Shown in pieces: positions 27,444-36,893 of a stretch of 64,000 bases of DNA. The notes under the pieces are model-generated. The model did not search any database. It was not told where the DNA came from and saw only the letters and a list, made by a program, of their open reading frames with translations. Source of the stretch: Ensifer sp. LC11 (GTDB taxonomy: Bacteria; Pseudomonadota; Alphaproteobacteria; Rhizobiales; Rhizobiaceae). Location of the stretch: the NCBI RefSeq assembly GCF_001695835.1, contig NZ_MBSO01000021.1, positions 1-64,000 on the forward strand, in the 5' to 3' direction. Both the position numbers and the translations under genes were made by a program. The stretch's first letter is position 1; the number at the start of each line of letters is the position of its first letter.

Positions 27444-28202
27444 TCAGTGCTTCAGGACACGCGCGAGGAAGGAGCGCGCGCGTTCGTTCTTGGGATTGTC
27501 GAAGAATTCTTCAGGCTTGCCGATCTCGAGGATTGATCCCTGGTCGATGTAGACCACCCGGTCTGCGACTTCTCTTGCGAAACCCATCTCGTGTGTCACG
27601 ACCATCATGGTCATGCCGGAGGACGCAAGCTCGCGCATGACATCGAGCACTTCGCCGACCATTTCCGGGTCGAGCGCGCTCGTGGGCTCGTCGAACAGCA
27701 TCAAGTGCGGTTCCATCGCCAACGAGCGGGCGATCGCCACGCGCTGTTGCTGGCCACCGGAAAGCTGCCCAGGGTACTTGTGGGCATGAGCCGTAAGACC
27801 GACGCGGTCGAGAAGTTTCATCGCCGTCGCCTCGGCTTCTACGCGCGTCTTCTTGCGCACGCGCATCGGAGCAATGGTGATGTTGTCGAGCACGGTCTTG
27901 TGGGGGAAGAGGCCGAACTGCTGGAACACCATGCCGACACCCTTGCGGATCTGAGCCAGTTCGCGCTCGCCGCCAAGCTTCCGATCCGCCTCGACCGGCA
28001 TATCGAAGCCGTCCACGACGAGGCTGCCGTGCTGGTACATCTCGAGACCATTGACGCATCGGATCAGCGTCGACTTGCCGGATCCGCTGGCCCCGAGGAT
28101 GACCATCACTTCACCCCGGGTGACGGCGAGATCGATGTCCTTGAGCACGTGGTGAGTGCCGTAGAACTTGTTCATGCTCTTCATTTCGACGATGGCCTTC
28201 AT
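27444..28202 (-). CDS. aapP: Polar amino-acid ABC transporter ATP-binding protein (AapP-like)
   Basis: 252 residues from the ATG at 28202 (ribosome site GGAGACACC). Walker [10 protein letters not shown], signature LSGGQQQR, Walker [15 protein letters not shown] and switch histidine [15 protein letters not shown] are those of polar amino-acid uptake ATPases. It completes the J-Q-M-P set encoded upstream on the same strand. The symbol follows family resemblance and gene order; substrate range is not proven. Confidence 0.85.
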   Translation of the reverse strand: MKAIVEMKSMNKFYGTHHVLKDIDLAVTRGEVMVILGASGSGKSTLIRCVNGLEMYQHGSLVVDGFDMPVEADRKLGGERELAQIRKGVGMVFQQFGLFPHKTVLDNITIAPMRVRKKTRVEAEATAMKLLDRVGLTAHAHKYPGQLSGGQQQRVAIARSLAMEPHLMLFDEPTSALDPEMVGEVLDVMRELASSGMTMMVVTHEMGFAREVADRVVYIDQGSILEIGKPEEFFDNPKNERARSFLARVLKH

Positions 28203-28227
28203 CGTGGTGTCTCCGTTGTTCATCAGA

Positions 28228-29352
28228 TCAGCGCGTGCCCGTTGCCATGTGGTCTTCGAGCTTTCTTGCCGCATAGGTGATCATCGAGCCGATCACGAAA
28301 TAGGTAACGAGAAGGAACGAGAGGACTTCGAATGTCCGGTCGCCATACTGCGGGTTCGCGAGAATCATCTGCCCGGCGCGCAGGAAGTCCGTGAGGCCGA
28401 TGATGAACACCAGCGGCGCCGAGTTGAAGATGTCGAGCACGTTCCCGACAAGAGGGGCGACGACCACCCGCAGCGCTTGGGGCAGAACGATCGAGCGGTT
28501 GATATCGAACTCGCTCATGCCAAGAGAACGCGCTGCTTCGATCTGGGCCCGTGGCACTGCCTGAAGGCCGCTTCGTACGTATTCGGCCACGTACACGGAG
28601 TAGAATATTGTGAAGCCGATCATGCCACGCGCGACGTCGGCCAGTCCCCACTGCGGCGCCAATACGGGCATCAGGATCCAGATCCAGTAGACGACCAGGA
28701 TCAGAGGGACCGATCGCATCACTTCAATGTACCAGGCAGAGATGATCCGCAAGCTCGACAGACGGCTCTGGCGGCCGAACGCAAGAAGGATTCCGATCGG
28801 CAGGGAAAGGACCGATGTTACGAGCGTAAGAAGGACGCTCAGCAGCAGCCCGCCCCAAAGTCCGACGCCCGGAGGGGCCATGACCGCAACGACGACTATG
28901 AAACCTGTAAATGCTGCCGCCGGAAGAACCTTCCGGGACAGGGGCGCATAGGAGGTCAGTGCCCAGCCAAGGATTGTCGATGCGATGATGCCGGTAGCGG
29001 GCAGTGCGTTCGTGAGTCCACCATCCACGATCAGCAGCAGGGCCGGCACCAACAGAAGAACGAGGCCGTGGTGCGGCTTGAAACAAAAGACACAGCCAAA
29101 GCCCGCCCCGAGGATTGCGCCGATGATTGCCGAAGCGGTCCAGGCACGCCACGCCTGGTCTGCCGGAAACACGCCGATCATGAGAACCCGAAGGCTCTGC
29201 ACGACGATGTCCCACTTCGCTGACGCAAATGCCCAGTCGGTTATGGAGTAGACGAGCCAGAGGAGGCCCGGAATGACAAGCAGGGACAGGACGACGTCGA
29301 AGGGCTTGCCGAAAAGGTTGTGACGGGTCCACTTGATTGAGGTGGCGATCAT
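28228..29352 (-). CDS. aapM: Amino-acid ABC transporter permease (AapM-like)
   Basis: 374 residues starting at the ATG at 29352, which overlaps the stop of the upstream permease by four bases. A long N-terminal membrane region precedes the conserved channel part ([58 protein letters not shown]). The signature [20 protein letters not shown] contacts the ATPase. The extended size is typical of Aap permeases. Confidence 0.87.
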   Translation of the reverse strand: MIATSIKWTRHNLFGKPFDVVLSLLVIPGLLWLVYSITDWAFASAKWDIVVQSLRVLMIGVFPADQAWRAWTASAIIGAILGAGFGCVFCFKPHHGLVLLLVPALLLIVDGGLTNALPATGIIASTILGWALTSYAPLSRKVLPAAAFTGFIVVVAVMAPPGVGLWGGLLLSVLLTLVTSVLSLPIGILLAFGRQSRLSSLRIISAWYIEVMRSVPLILVVYWIWILMPVLAPQWGLADVARGMIGFTIFYSVYVAEYVRSGLQAVPRAQIEAARSLGMSEFDINRSIVLPQALRVVVAPLVGNVLDIFNSAPLVFIIGLTDFLRAGQMILANPQYGDRTFEVLSFLLVTYFVIGSMITYAARKLEDHMATGTR

Positions 29353-30560
29353 CGCGGAACTCCCGTTGGATTCAGACGGCGGTTTGCCAAGTAAACGAGC
29401 GTGCTGATGATCCAGCTCAGGATCAGATAGGATGCCATCACGATGATGATGCCCTCGAGGCTGTGCCCCGTCTGGTTGGCAATCGTTCCGTAGATGTTGA
29501 AGAGGTCGGGATAGCCGACAGCAATGCCCAGGGCCGTGTTCTTCGTCAGGCTGATGTACTGGTTGCCGAATGACGGCAGGACCACGCGGAACACCTGGGG
29601 AAGCACGATGTCGTTCACGGTGTAGCGGCGGCTCAGTCCGAGTGAAGCGGCGGCCTCCCATTGCGACTTGGGCAGCGCGTCGATAGCACCACGGACGGTC
29701 TCTGCGATGAACGAGGCGCTGTTCACGACGATCGCGAGGAGGAGAGCTGCCATTTCCGGGCTGATGCTGGTGCCGCCGCTGGCCTTGAACTTGTTGGCAA
29801 CCGGGAAGTTCAGTTCTGCGCCGCCCGTGACGAAGAGGAGTGCGAAGCAGACGACGGCTGCGGCAACGCAGATGCGGCGCATGCCTTTGACAGGATCGAA
29901 GATGGCTCCGACAACGGAAACCAGAATGAGCGTGGCAAGGGCAATCGATAGCATGGAATCGCCGCCGACCCACGAAAGGGAAGGGACATAGACGCCTTGC
30001 TGGCTAACGATAAGACCGTAGAAATGCGCGGCCGATGCCATGGGCGGAAAGCGCAGGACGACAGCGAAATACCAGAATACGAGCTGGATCAGCAACGGCG
30101 TATTGCGCACGAACTCGACGATCCAGAAGCAGAGATTGCGCACGACCCAGTTTGTCGAAAGGCGGCCGACACCGAGCATCGTGCCGAGAACGGTGCTGAG
30201 AATGATCGCAAGGATCGAGACCTTCGCGGTATTGAAGATGCCGGTGACGAAAGCCGAAGCAACGGTCATATCGGGCGAAAAGAGCGTGAGGTCGGGAAGG
30301 AAGCTTTCGCCGGAGGCCAGAGTCCAGCCTTCACTGATGTCGAAGCCCGCCGTGTTCGCAAGGAACGAGAAACTGAACCGGATGCCTCTCTCGGCCAGTC
30401 CGGACTTGATCGCGTAGGCCAGCAGTCCGAGCAGCGCCACGACGATGGCGATGACGCCAAACTGGATTGCTTCATGCCGTATTCGGTTGCGCAGGCGCCG
30501 TGACTTCAGGTGATCATGGTCTGCCATGCCGCGGACCGCACTCGTTTCATGGATGGTCAT
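29349..30560 (-). CDS. aapQ: Amino-acid ABC transporter permease (AapQ-like)
   Basis: 403 residues taken from the ATG at 30560 (MTIHETSAVRGMADHDHLKS); another ATG at 30527 is possible. Membrane helices include AIQFGVIAIVVALLGLLAYA and VSILAIILSTVLGTMLGVGR. The channel motif reads FVRNTPLLIQLVFWYF, and the ATPase-contact loop KSQWEAAASLGLSRRYTVND. Like AapQ it carries a long periplasmic insertion. It is separated from the binding-protein gene by a strong hairpin. Confidence 0.86.
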   Translation of the reverse strand: MTIHETSAVRGMADHDHLKSRRLRNRIRHEAIQFGVIAIVVALLGLLAYAIKSGLAERGIRFSFSFLANTAGFDISEGWTLASGESFLPDLTLFSPDMTVASAFVTGIFNTAKVSILAIILSTVLGTMLGVGRLSTNWVVRNLCFWIVEFVRNTPLLIQLVFWYFAVVLRFPPMASAAHFYGLIVSQQGVYVPSLSWVGGDSMLSIALATLILVSVVGAIFDPVKGMRRICVAAAVVCFALLFVTGGAELNFPVANKFKASGGTSISPEMAALLLAIVVNSASFIAETVRGAIDALPKSQWEAAASLGLSRRYTVNDIVLPQVFRVVLPSFGNQYISLTKNTALGIAVGYPDLFNIYGTIANQTGHSLEGIIIVMASYLILSWIISTLVYLANRRLNPTGVPR

Positions 30561-30579
30561 TTTCAGCTCCCAGTACCTA

Positions 30580-30605
30580 AGGGTCGGAGCTTGAGCTCCG
30601 ACCCT
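30580..30605 (-). terminator. Perfect 12-bp hairpin between binding protein and permease genes
   Basis: AGGGTCGGAGCT at 30580-30591 is the exact complement of AGCTCCGACCCT at 30594-30605. It starts ten bases after the aapJ-like stop codon, with no clear T run. A partial terminator or RNA-stability element would raise binding-protein over permease levels, as in many amino-acid ABC operons. Confidence 0.7.
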
Positions 30606-30614
30606 CGGCATGCG

Positions 30615-31646
30615 TCAGTTCCAGAGCGGGGAGTAGATTGCGCCGCCCTGCGTCCAGAGCGCATTGGGCGTGCCCTTGCGATCGAGGTACATCTTGGTCC
30701 TCGGGCCGAGATTGCGGTCGTAGACTTCGCCGTAGTTGCCGACGGCTTTGACCGCCTGAGCGATGAAGTCGTCGGCGAGACCGAAGTCCTTGCCATAGCC
30801 GCCGTCCACACCCAGGAACTTCTGGACGAACGGATCTTCGCTCTTGAGCTTCTCGGCGAGATTGGCCTGCGTGATGTCGGATTCTTCAGCCTGGAAGAGG
30901 CCATACTCGATCCAGCGCAGGGCGTTGCGCCACTTGGAGTCGTTGGCGACGACGAAGCCGCCGAACGGTGACTTGTCCAGTGTGTCGGGGAGGATCAGAT
31001 AGTCGGTAGGCGTCGGCGCATTTCCAGCCCAGGCGGCGAGCGCCGACTTGTCGGTGCTCATCGCGTTGCAACGGCCGGAATTGAGCGCGGAGAAAAGCTT
31101 CTCGAGGTTCTCGTAGGTCAGGACCTTGGAGTCCTTCCAGCCACGCGCCTTGAAGGCTGCCGTCAGGACGGTTTCGGTCGCCGACCCCTGCGTCGTGCAG
31201 ATCGTTGCGCCGTCGAGATCACCGAATTCCTTGATACCGGCGTCCGCCTTCACCATCAGTCCCGTGCCGTCGTAGAAGTTGACCGGAAGGAAGTCGATCG
31301 CGATCGATGATTCACGCGCCGGCTTGATGGTGGTGTGTGCAAAGACAACGTCGACTTGGCCCGTCAGCACGGCGTCAAATCGGCTCTTGTCGGTCACGGT
31401 CATGAATTTTACCTTGGACGCGTCGCCGAGGACCCCGGCCGCTACCGCCTTGCAGAAGTCGACGTCGAGGCCCTCCATCTGACCTGTCGTCGTATTGAGA
31501 TAGCCGAATCCCGGAGCGGTATTGTCGGTGCCGCAGTTCAGTACGCCGCGCTGTTTCACAGTATCCAGCACCGATGCGGATGCCTGGGCGGCACCGAATG
31601 CGGCGGCTGCAAAAACGCCGCCGGTCAGGATTTTCAATAGATTCAT
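30615..31646 (-). CDS. aapJ: Amino-acid ABC transporter substrate-binding protein (AapJ-like)
   Basis: 343 residues from the ATG at 31646 behind AGGGGAA. A signal peptide (ILTGGVFAAAAFGAAQASAS) is followed by a family-3 solute-binding domain (VLDTVKQRGVLNCGTDNTAP, DVDFCKAVAAGVLGD, LPVNFYDGTGLMVK). The tail NLGPRTKMYLDRKGTPNALW matches general L-amino-acid binding proteins. It delivers polar amino acids to the QMP complex. The linked D-serine lyase hints at D-serine as one ligand (inference). Confidence 0.87.
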   Translation of the reverse strand: MNLLKILTGGVFAAAAFGAAQASASVLDTVKQRGVLNCGTDNTAPGFGYLNTTTGQMEGLDVDFCKAVAAGVLGDASKVKFMTVTDKSRFDAVLTGQVDVVFAHTTIKPARESSIAIDFLPVNFYDGTGLMVKADAGIKEFGDLDGATICTTQGSATETVLTAAFKARGWKDSKVLTYENLEKLFSALNSGRCNAMSTDKSALAAWAGNAPTPTDYLILPDTLDKSPFGGFVVANDSKWRNALRWIEYGLFQAEESDITQANLAEKLKSEDPFVQKFLGVDGGYGKDFGLADDFIAQAVKAVGNYGEVYDRNLGPRTKMYLDRKGTPNALWTQGGAIYSPLWN

Positions 31647-32064
31647 CTTGGTTCCCCTTTCGGATCGCGATAGCGAAGGTGATGCCAAGCAATGAGGGTC
31701 GGCCTGATCGAAAGTTTGGTCGGACGCTCGTGGCGTTATCGCCGTTCTGGACGCGTCGTCCCGTTGTTGGCCAAGGTCGACATGCGATCCTCGCTCCCAG
31801 TCCCATCAGTTGGCGTCAGGATCATAGGAAGCGGATCAATTCAAATATACTTAATTCTCCTTGATGGATACGTTAGCAGAACTGTTGAGTATTCGCCTTC
31901 CGTCGGTTGAAGAAGCGACCTCTGCCGGAAGTCGCCATGGCCGGAAAAGCCGCGAGGCGCACAGCACGGTGATGTGTTTCGGGACGGGACGTTAGGGAAC
32001 GGGGCCGGTGTCGCAATGGTTTCCGGCTGTTGCGTCGCCTCCAGAGATGCCACGAGAGGTGGAA
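31647..32064. other. Intergenic region upstream of the aap-like operon
   Basis: 418 bp between the binding-protein start and the end of the next LysR gene. An AT-rich patch at about 31836-31880 is the most likely promoter area for the leftward operon. I found no clear operator, small gene or hairpin. Confidence 0.4.
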
Positions 32065-32961
32065 CTAGGAGAGGGGCGGCTTCTCGGCTATACGATCCAG
32101 GAATACCTGAAGTGCGGGGCTACGCTTCTCGTCTCGCCGAAAGGCGAGGAAAATCCGCCGTCGGATTTCTGGCACCAGCCGACACACCCAGACATCCTCA
32201 AGATCGTAGCTTGCGCGGAGACCAGGCAGAATCGAAATCCCATAGTTTTGCCGTATCATGGCGATGGTGACTTCGAACCCTTTGCACCGAGCAACGATGT
32301 TGGGCTTGAAGCCTTCCCGTTGACAGGCTTCGGCGAGCATCCTGGTATAAGTGTCCGACGCTGTGTCAATTGCCCAGCGCTCGTCGCGGAGTTCTCGAAG
32401 ACCAACTGTAGGATGGTCGGACAGGCGGTGATCTTTGGACACCATGACGTTGAAGACGTCCTCCATCAGGAAGATCGTCTCGATATTAGGGTCGAGTGCA
32501 CCCGTCGGCATGTTCAGGTCGTCGATAATCGCGACGTCCGTCTGCCAACTCCGGAGTGCCGCGACGCTTTCTGCGGGCTCCATCTCGTCGAACTGCACCG
32601 TGAGGTGAGGATGGCGCTCGGCGAGGTCGTAAACGACCTTCGGAATGATGGCCGCTGCGACCGATGGGAAGGCGGCGACGCGAAGCTCGCCGGACACGAC
32701 GCTCTTCAATTCGGCGATGTCGGCCTTCGCCGATTCAATCTCGGTGAGGATCTTCTCGGCTCGTTGGACGAGCTGGTGGCCCGCCGGAGTCATGACAACG
32801 CCCCTGCCGCGCCGTTCGACAAGGCGGATGCCCACCTCCTCTTCGAGGAGGGCTATCTGCTGCGAGACTGCCGAGGGCGAGACATAAAGTGCCTCCGCAA
32901 CGGCAGCCATGGTTTTCCGTATCGACAGCTCCCGAAGAGCGCGCAAGCGTCCGATGTCCAT
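32065..32961 (-). CDS. LysR-family regulator divergent from glyA-folD-purU
   Basis: 298 residues from the ATG at 32961 (MDIGRLRALRELSIRKTMAA). The helix-turn-helix is AEALYVSPSAVSQQIALLEE, and the effector domain starts at GELRVAAFPSVAAAIIPKVV. It is transcribed away from glyA across a 130-bp interval containing a perfect GTTCA-TC-TGAAC dyad. It lies between the D-serine/amino-acid operon and the one-carbon operon and may control either; divergence favours glyA-folD-purU. Confidence 0.85.
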   Translation of the reverse strand: MDIGRLRALRELSIRKTMAAVAEALYVSPSAVSQQIALLEEEVGIRLVERRGRGVVMTPAGHQLVQRAEKILTEIESAKADIAELKSVVSGELRVAAFPSVAAAIIPKVVYDLAERHPHLTVQFDEMEPAESVAALRSWQTDVAIIDDLNMPTGALDPNIETIFLMEDVFNVMVSKDHRLSDHPTVGLRELRDERWAIDTASDTYTRMLAEACQREGFKPNIVARCKGFEVTIAMIRQNYGISILPGLRASYDLEDVWVCRLVPEIRRRIFLAFRRDEKRSPALQVFLDRIAEKPPLS

Positions 32962-32995
32962 GACCACTTCCTCGAAGCTTTTCACCAAATCATTA

Positions 32996-33007
32996 GTTCA
33001 TCTGAAC
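32996..33007. promoter_or_regulatory. Candidate LysR-type operator
   Basis: GTTCA and TGAAC form a perfect inverted repeat with a two-base centre, inside the LysR/glyA divergent region. An AT-rich stretch at 33007-33030 follows and could hold the glyA promoter. Confidence 0.4.
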
Positions 33008-33091
33008 ATATGTGCAAATATAATTAACTTTTTCTGGCCTTTCGGCCGAACTAGGCTCCGCTCAAGATTTTCGAGAATTTGGAGAACTGAG

Positions 33092-34369
33092 ATGGCCCAC
33101 ACAGCCAAAGCGCATTTCACCACGACCGTTGAAGACGTTGACCCTCTCGTCGCCGATGCCCTCGCGTCGGAGCGGACACGTCAACAAAACCAGATCGAGC
33201 TGATCGCCTCGGAGAACATTGTCAGCCGCGCGGTGCTCGACGCACTGGGGCACGAGATCACCAACAAGACGCTTGAAGGCTATCCGGGCAATCGCTTCCA
33301 CGGTGGCGGCCAGTTCGTCGACATCGCGGAGCAGGCGGCGATCGACCGCGCCAAACAGCTCTTTAACTGCGGCTACGCAAACGTGCAGCCCCATTCGGGC
33401 ACCCAGGCCAACCTCGCCGTCTTCTTCCTGCTGCTGAAGCCCGGCGAGAAGGTGCTCTCGCTTGATCTGGCGGCAGGTGGCCACCTCTCGCACGGCATGA
33501 AGGCGAACCTCTCGGGCCGCTGGTTCGACGCCAACAACTACAACGTCAATCCGCAGAACGAGGTCATTGATCTCGACGAGATGGAGAGGCTCGCCGAGGA
33601 AATTCGCCCGAAACTGCTGATCACCGGCGGCTCGGCCTACCCTCGTGAACTGGACTTCGAACGCATGTCGAGGATCGCGAAGAAGGTCGGGGCATACTTC
33701 CTGGTCGACATGGCCCACATCGCAGGTCTCGTCGCCGGTGGCGTGCATCCGTCGCCGTTCCCTCATGCGGATATTGTGACATGCACGACGACGAAGACGC
33801 TTCGCGGTCCTCGCGGAGGCTTGATCCTCACCAACAATGAGGAATGGTACAAGAAGCTGCAGGCAGCCGTCTTCCCCGGCGTTCAGGGGTCCCTGCACAG
33901 CAACGTCCTTGCGGCAAAGGCAATTTGCCTCGGCGAGGCGCTGCGCGATGACTTTAAGGTCTATACACGGCAGGTCGTTGAAAACGCGAAGGTTCTCGCG
34001 AACACGCTCGCCGACCGTGGCGTTCGCATCGTTTCGGGCGGAACAGACACTCACATCGTCCTCCTCGATCTGTCGAGCAAGGGATTGCTTGGAAAACAGG
34101 CCGAGACGCTGCTCGCCAGGGCGAACATCACGTCGAACAAGAACCCGATCCCGGGTGACAGCCCGCGTCCTCCGGAATGGGTCGGGATGCGCCTCGGGTC
34201 ATCGGCCGCTACGACGCGTGGTCTGAAGGAGGAGGAGTTCCGAATCCTCGGTACCGTGATCGCGGATCTGATTGACGCCGAGGTCGCCGGCAAGGCCGAC
34301 GAGGTCGTCGAAGGCGCCAAGGCCAAAATCGCGGAGCTGACGAACAAGTTCCCGGTCTACGGGCAATAA
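33092..34369 (+). CDS. glyA: Serine hydroxymethyltransferase
   Basis: 425 residues from ATG 33092 (site GGAGAACTG). Signature segments: QIELIASENIVSRAVLDALG, the substrate tyrosine region GYPGNRFHGGGQFVD, the DMAHIAGLVAGGVHPSPFPH strand, and the pyridoxal lysine in TTTKTLRGPRGG. It interconverts serine and glycine while charging or discharging tetrahydrofolate with a one-carbon unit. It is the first gene of a module with folD and purU, and probably a second, catabolic glyA rather than the housekeeping copy (inference). Confidence 0.93.
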   Translation: MAHTAKAHFTTTVEDVDPLVADALASERTRQQNQIELIASENIVSRAVLDALGHEITNKTLEGYPGNRFHGGGQFVDIAEQAAIDRAKQLFNCGYANVQPHSGTQANLAVFFLLLKPGEKVLSLDLAAGGHLSHGMKANLSGRWFDANNYNVNPQNEVIDLDEMERLAEEIRPKLLITGGSAYPRELDFERMSRIAKKVGAYFLVDMAHIAGLVAGGVHPSPFPHADIVTCTTTKTLRGPRGGLILTNNEEWYKKLQAAVFPGVQGSLHSNVLAAKAICLGEALRDDFKVYTRQVVENAKVLANTLADRGVRIVSGGTDTHIVLLDLSSKGLLGKQAETLLARANITSNKNPIPGDSPRPPEWVGMRLGSSAATTRGLKEEEFRILGTVIADLIDAEVAGKADEVVEGAKAKIAELTNKFPVYGQ

Positions 34370-34392
34370 CCAGCTCACGCCGGACGCATCAG

Positions 34393-34432
34393 ATGCCGCG
34401 CGCACATGTCGAACGCGCGGCATTTCTCTTCT
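34393..34432 (+). terminator. Terminator-like hairpin after glyA
   Basis: ATGCCGCGCG (34393-34402) pairs perfectly with CGCGCGGCAT (34414-34423), followed by the pyrimidine-rich TTCTCTTCTC. It may terminate part of the transcription between glyA and folD. Confidence 0.65.
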
Positions 34433-34480
34433 CATAGGCAGCTTGCTGGTTCGAGCTTGAATCCAATGGAGACGTATCCG

Positions 34481-35371
34481 ATGGACAGATTCACACGCGC
34501 CGCGGACATCGATGGAAAGAAGATCGCCACGGGACTGCTTGATCGCATCAAAGCCGACGTCGAGGCAGTGAAGGTAGAGACGGGCGTTGTTCCCGGCCTG
34601 GCGGTGGTCCTTGTCGGAGAAGATCCGGCTAGCGCCGTCTACGTGGCATCCAAGAATAGACAGACCGTCGCCGTGGGCATGAAGTCCTTCGAGCATCGCC
34701 TGGTTGCAGAAACCACCCAGGCCGAGCTGCTTGCACTCGTGAACCGCCTTAACGTGGATCCAGAGGTCCATGGAATTCTCGTGCAATTGCCATTGCCCGC
34801 GCATCTCGATCCGAATGCGGTGATCCAGGCGATCAGTCCGGACAAGGACGTCGATGGCTTCCACGTCTCGAACGCGGGGCGCCTTGCAACTGGAAATCCG
34901 GCGCTCGTGCCGTGCACCCCGCTGGGCTGCATGATGCTGCTGAAGGATACCCTGGGCGAGAACCTGGCAGGGATGCACGCCGTCATCGTGGGCAAGTCGA
35001 ACATTGTCGGCAAGCCGATGGCCCAGATGCTCATGAACGCTCACTGCACCGTGACGGTTGTCCATTCGCAGACGAGGAACACTGCGGAGTTCTGCCGAGC
35101 CGCCGATATTCTCGTCGTAGCAGTCGGTCGCGCGGGTCTTGTCCGCGGAGACTGGATCAAGCCCGGTGCTGTCGTCATAGACGTCGGCATCAACAGGATA
35201 CAGATAGACGGCAAATCGCGGATCGTCGGCGACGTTCTCTACGGAGAGGCGGGTCACGCGCGCGCGATCACCCCCGTTCCGGGTGGTGTCGGACCGATGA
35301 CCATCGCCTGCCTGCTCTCGAACACGCTGACGGCCTTCCGTCGGCATTACGCTTTGGCAATTGCGGCCTGA
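34481..35371 (+). CDS. folD: Bifunctional methylene-THF dehydrogenase / methenyl-THF cyclohydrolase
   Basis: 296 residues if started at the ATG at 34481 ([20 protein letters not shown]) after GGAG; an ATG at 34466 is possible. The catalytic region [16 protein letters not shown] (the lysine of the YxxxK type), [10 protein letters not shown] and DKDVDGFH are intact. The NADP loop [15 protein letters not shown] and [10 protein letters not shown] complete the family pattern. It oxidises methylene-THF to formyl-THF, linking GlyA to PurU. Confidence 0.93.
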   Translation: MDRFTRAADIDGKKIATGLLDRIKADVEAVKVETGVVPGLAVVLVGEDPASAVYVASKNRQTVAVGMKSFEHRLVAETTQAELLALVNRLNVDPEVHGILVQLPLPAHLDPNAVIQAISPDKDVDGFHVSNAGRLATGNPALVPCTPLGCMMLLKDTLGENLAGMHAVIVGKSNIVGKPMAQMLMNAHCTVTVVHSQTRNTAEFCRAADILVVAVGRAGLVRGDWIKPGAVVIDVGINRIQIDGKSRIVGDVLYGEAGHARAITPVPGGVGPMTIACLLSNTLTAFRRHYALAIAA

Positions 35372-35387
35372 GAATGAGGATACCTGA

Positions 35388-36284
35388 ATGACGACCACCG
35401 CCCCCCGTTATGCTCTGCGTGTCGCCTGTCCCTCCATCCGCGGGGTGACAGCCGCGATCGCCACCTATCTGTCGCAGAATGGTTGCAACATTTCGGACAG
35501 CGCTCAGTTCGATGATGCCGACACCGGCCGCTACTTCATGCGTGTCAGCTTCCAGCCGGAAGAGGGTCACACCCTCGAGCAGCTTCGTGATGGTTTCAAG
35601 CCGATCGCGGAAAGGTTCGAGGCGAACGCCGAGTTTTTCGACGAGACCGAAAAGAAGAAGGTGATCCTTATGGTGAGCCGCTTCGGCCACTGCTTGAACG
35701 ACCTCCTCTATCGCTGGCGGATCGGCGCACTGCCAATCGATATCGCCGGCGTCATTTCGAACCACCTGGACTATCAGCGGGTGGTCGTGAATCACGACAT
35801 CCCGTTCCACTGCATCAAGGTCACCAAAGCGAACAAGCCGGAGGCCGAGGCAGCTCAGATGCAGATCGTGGAGGATGCTGGCGCGGAGCTCATCGTGCTC
35901 GCCCGTTACATGCAGGTCCTATCTGACGAGATGTGCCGCAAGATGTCCGGCCGCATCATCAACATCCATCACTCCTTCCTGCCAAGTTTCAAGGGAGCGA
36001 ATCCCTACAAACAGGCCTATGAGCGGGGCGTGAAGCTCATTGGCGCGACCTCGCACTACGTCACGGCGGATCTGGACGAAGGTCCGATCATCGAGCAGGA
36101 CATCGTTCGGGTGACCCATGCGCAGAGCGGCGAGGACTACGTGAGCCTCGGGCGCGATGTCGAAAGCCAGGTGCTCGCGCGAGCCATCCACGCCCACATC
36201 CACGGACGTGTGTTCATCGACGGCAACAAGACGGTCGTGTTTCCTGCGTCGCCTGGCTCTTATGCGTCAGAACGCATGGGCTGA
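35388..36284 (+). CDS. purU: Formyltetrahydrofolate deformylase
   Basis: 298 residues. An N-terminal ACT domain (YALRVACPSIRGVTAAIATY) precedes a formyl-transferase-like catalytic domain with SRFGHCLNDLLYRW, the catalytic IINIHHSFLPSFKGANPYKQ and the final DEGPIIEQD segment. It hydrolyses formyl-THF to formate and THF, so the operon turns serine-derived one-carbon units into formate and regenerates THF. It starts 16 bases after folD. Confidence 0.93.
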   Translation: MTTTAPRYALRVACPSIRGVTAAIATYLSQNGCNISDSAQFDDADTGRYFMRVSFQPEEGHTLEQLRDGFKPIAERFEANAEFFDETEKKKVILMVSRFGHCLNDLLYRWRIGALPIDIAGVISNHLDYQRVVVNHDIPFHCIKVTKANKPEAEAAQMQIVEDAGAELIVLARYMQVLSDEMCRKMSGRIINIHHSFLPSFKGANPYKQAYERGVKLIGATSHYVTADLDEGPIIEQDIVRVTHAQSGEDYVSLGRDVESQVLARAIHAHIHGRVFIDGNKTVVFPASPGSYASERMG

Positions 36285-36893
36285 CTGCGGCGTGACACGG
36301 TAGCGACGCCCGTGAACACAAGCTTCGGTCGACAGGAAGCCGGCCGAAGTGCATATCTACAGAAGGCGGCTGAACCCCTTTCCGATCGGGATGACACCTT
36401 TCGGGTTAGGATGTATCAAACCGGAACTGCAGGAGAATGAAGTGTGCGTGGGGCGAAAGGGAGCGGTACGACCCCCACGTATCGGCCTGTTCCGGGGATG
36501 TTCACGATCTAGGCCAAAATGATCGCATAATGTATCTTCGGGAACGCGACCTCTGCGGTTGTTGCCCTGATGGGCTGTGCATTTCGATCTGCGCTTGAGG
36601 CCCTAAGGGTTTCCCTGCGAGCAGGGCGCTTTCGAAGAGGGCGCTCGCCTCATGTACGAGCATATCGACCACATACGTGGCGGGCTGGTCGCGCTGCTCG
36701 GCCGCGATGTGTTATCGGAGGCGAATGCCGGCATCTGACCTAGCGAGAGGATGGGGGCGGCGTGCCCAACTCATCTTGCCGCATTCCGGAGAGAGCCGAA
36801 GATGGTGAACCTGTCTCCCTGGGTTGGGATCCGCTTGCGGGATCCCTCTTTGCAAGAGAGGATCAGATGGAGGCCGAGTAGGGCGGAGTAACC
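36285..36893. other. Long intergenic region with no recognisable gene
   Basis: 609 bp. A 28-codon frame (MYEHIDHIRGGLVALLGRDV, at 36652) is present but has no ribosome site and no recognised relatives. No clear terminator for the purU operon is visible. It may contain remnants of lost genes. Confidence 0.3.

Noticed and set aside
26004-27536. 510-codon plus-strand frame opposite dsdA
   Set aside because: It is antisense to a well-conserved enzyme gene, has arginine/aspartate-rich low-quality composition and no ribosome site. It arises from GC-rich codon bias.
28228-29973. 581-codon reading of the AapM-like permease
   Set aside because: The first 207 codons are an out-of-frame reading of the upstream permease. 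The real start at 29352 gives the four-base overlap typical of the operon.
36652-36738. 28-codon frame MYEHIDHIRGG...
   Set aside because: No ribosome site, no promoter and no recognised relatives; could be chance.
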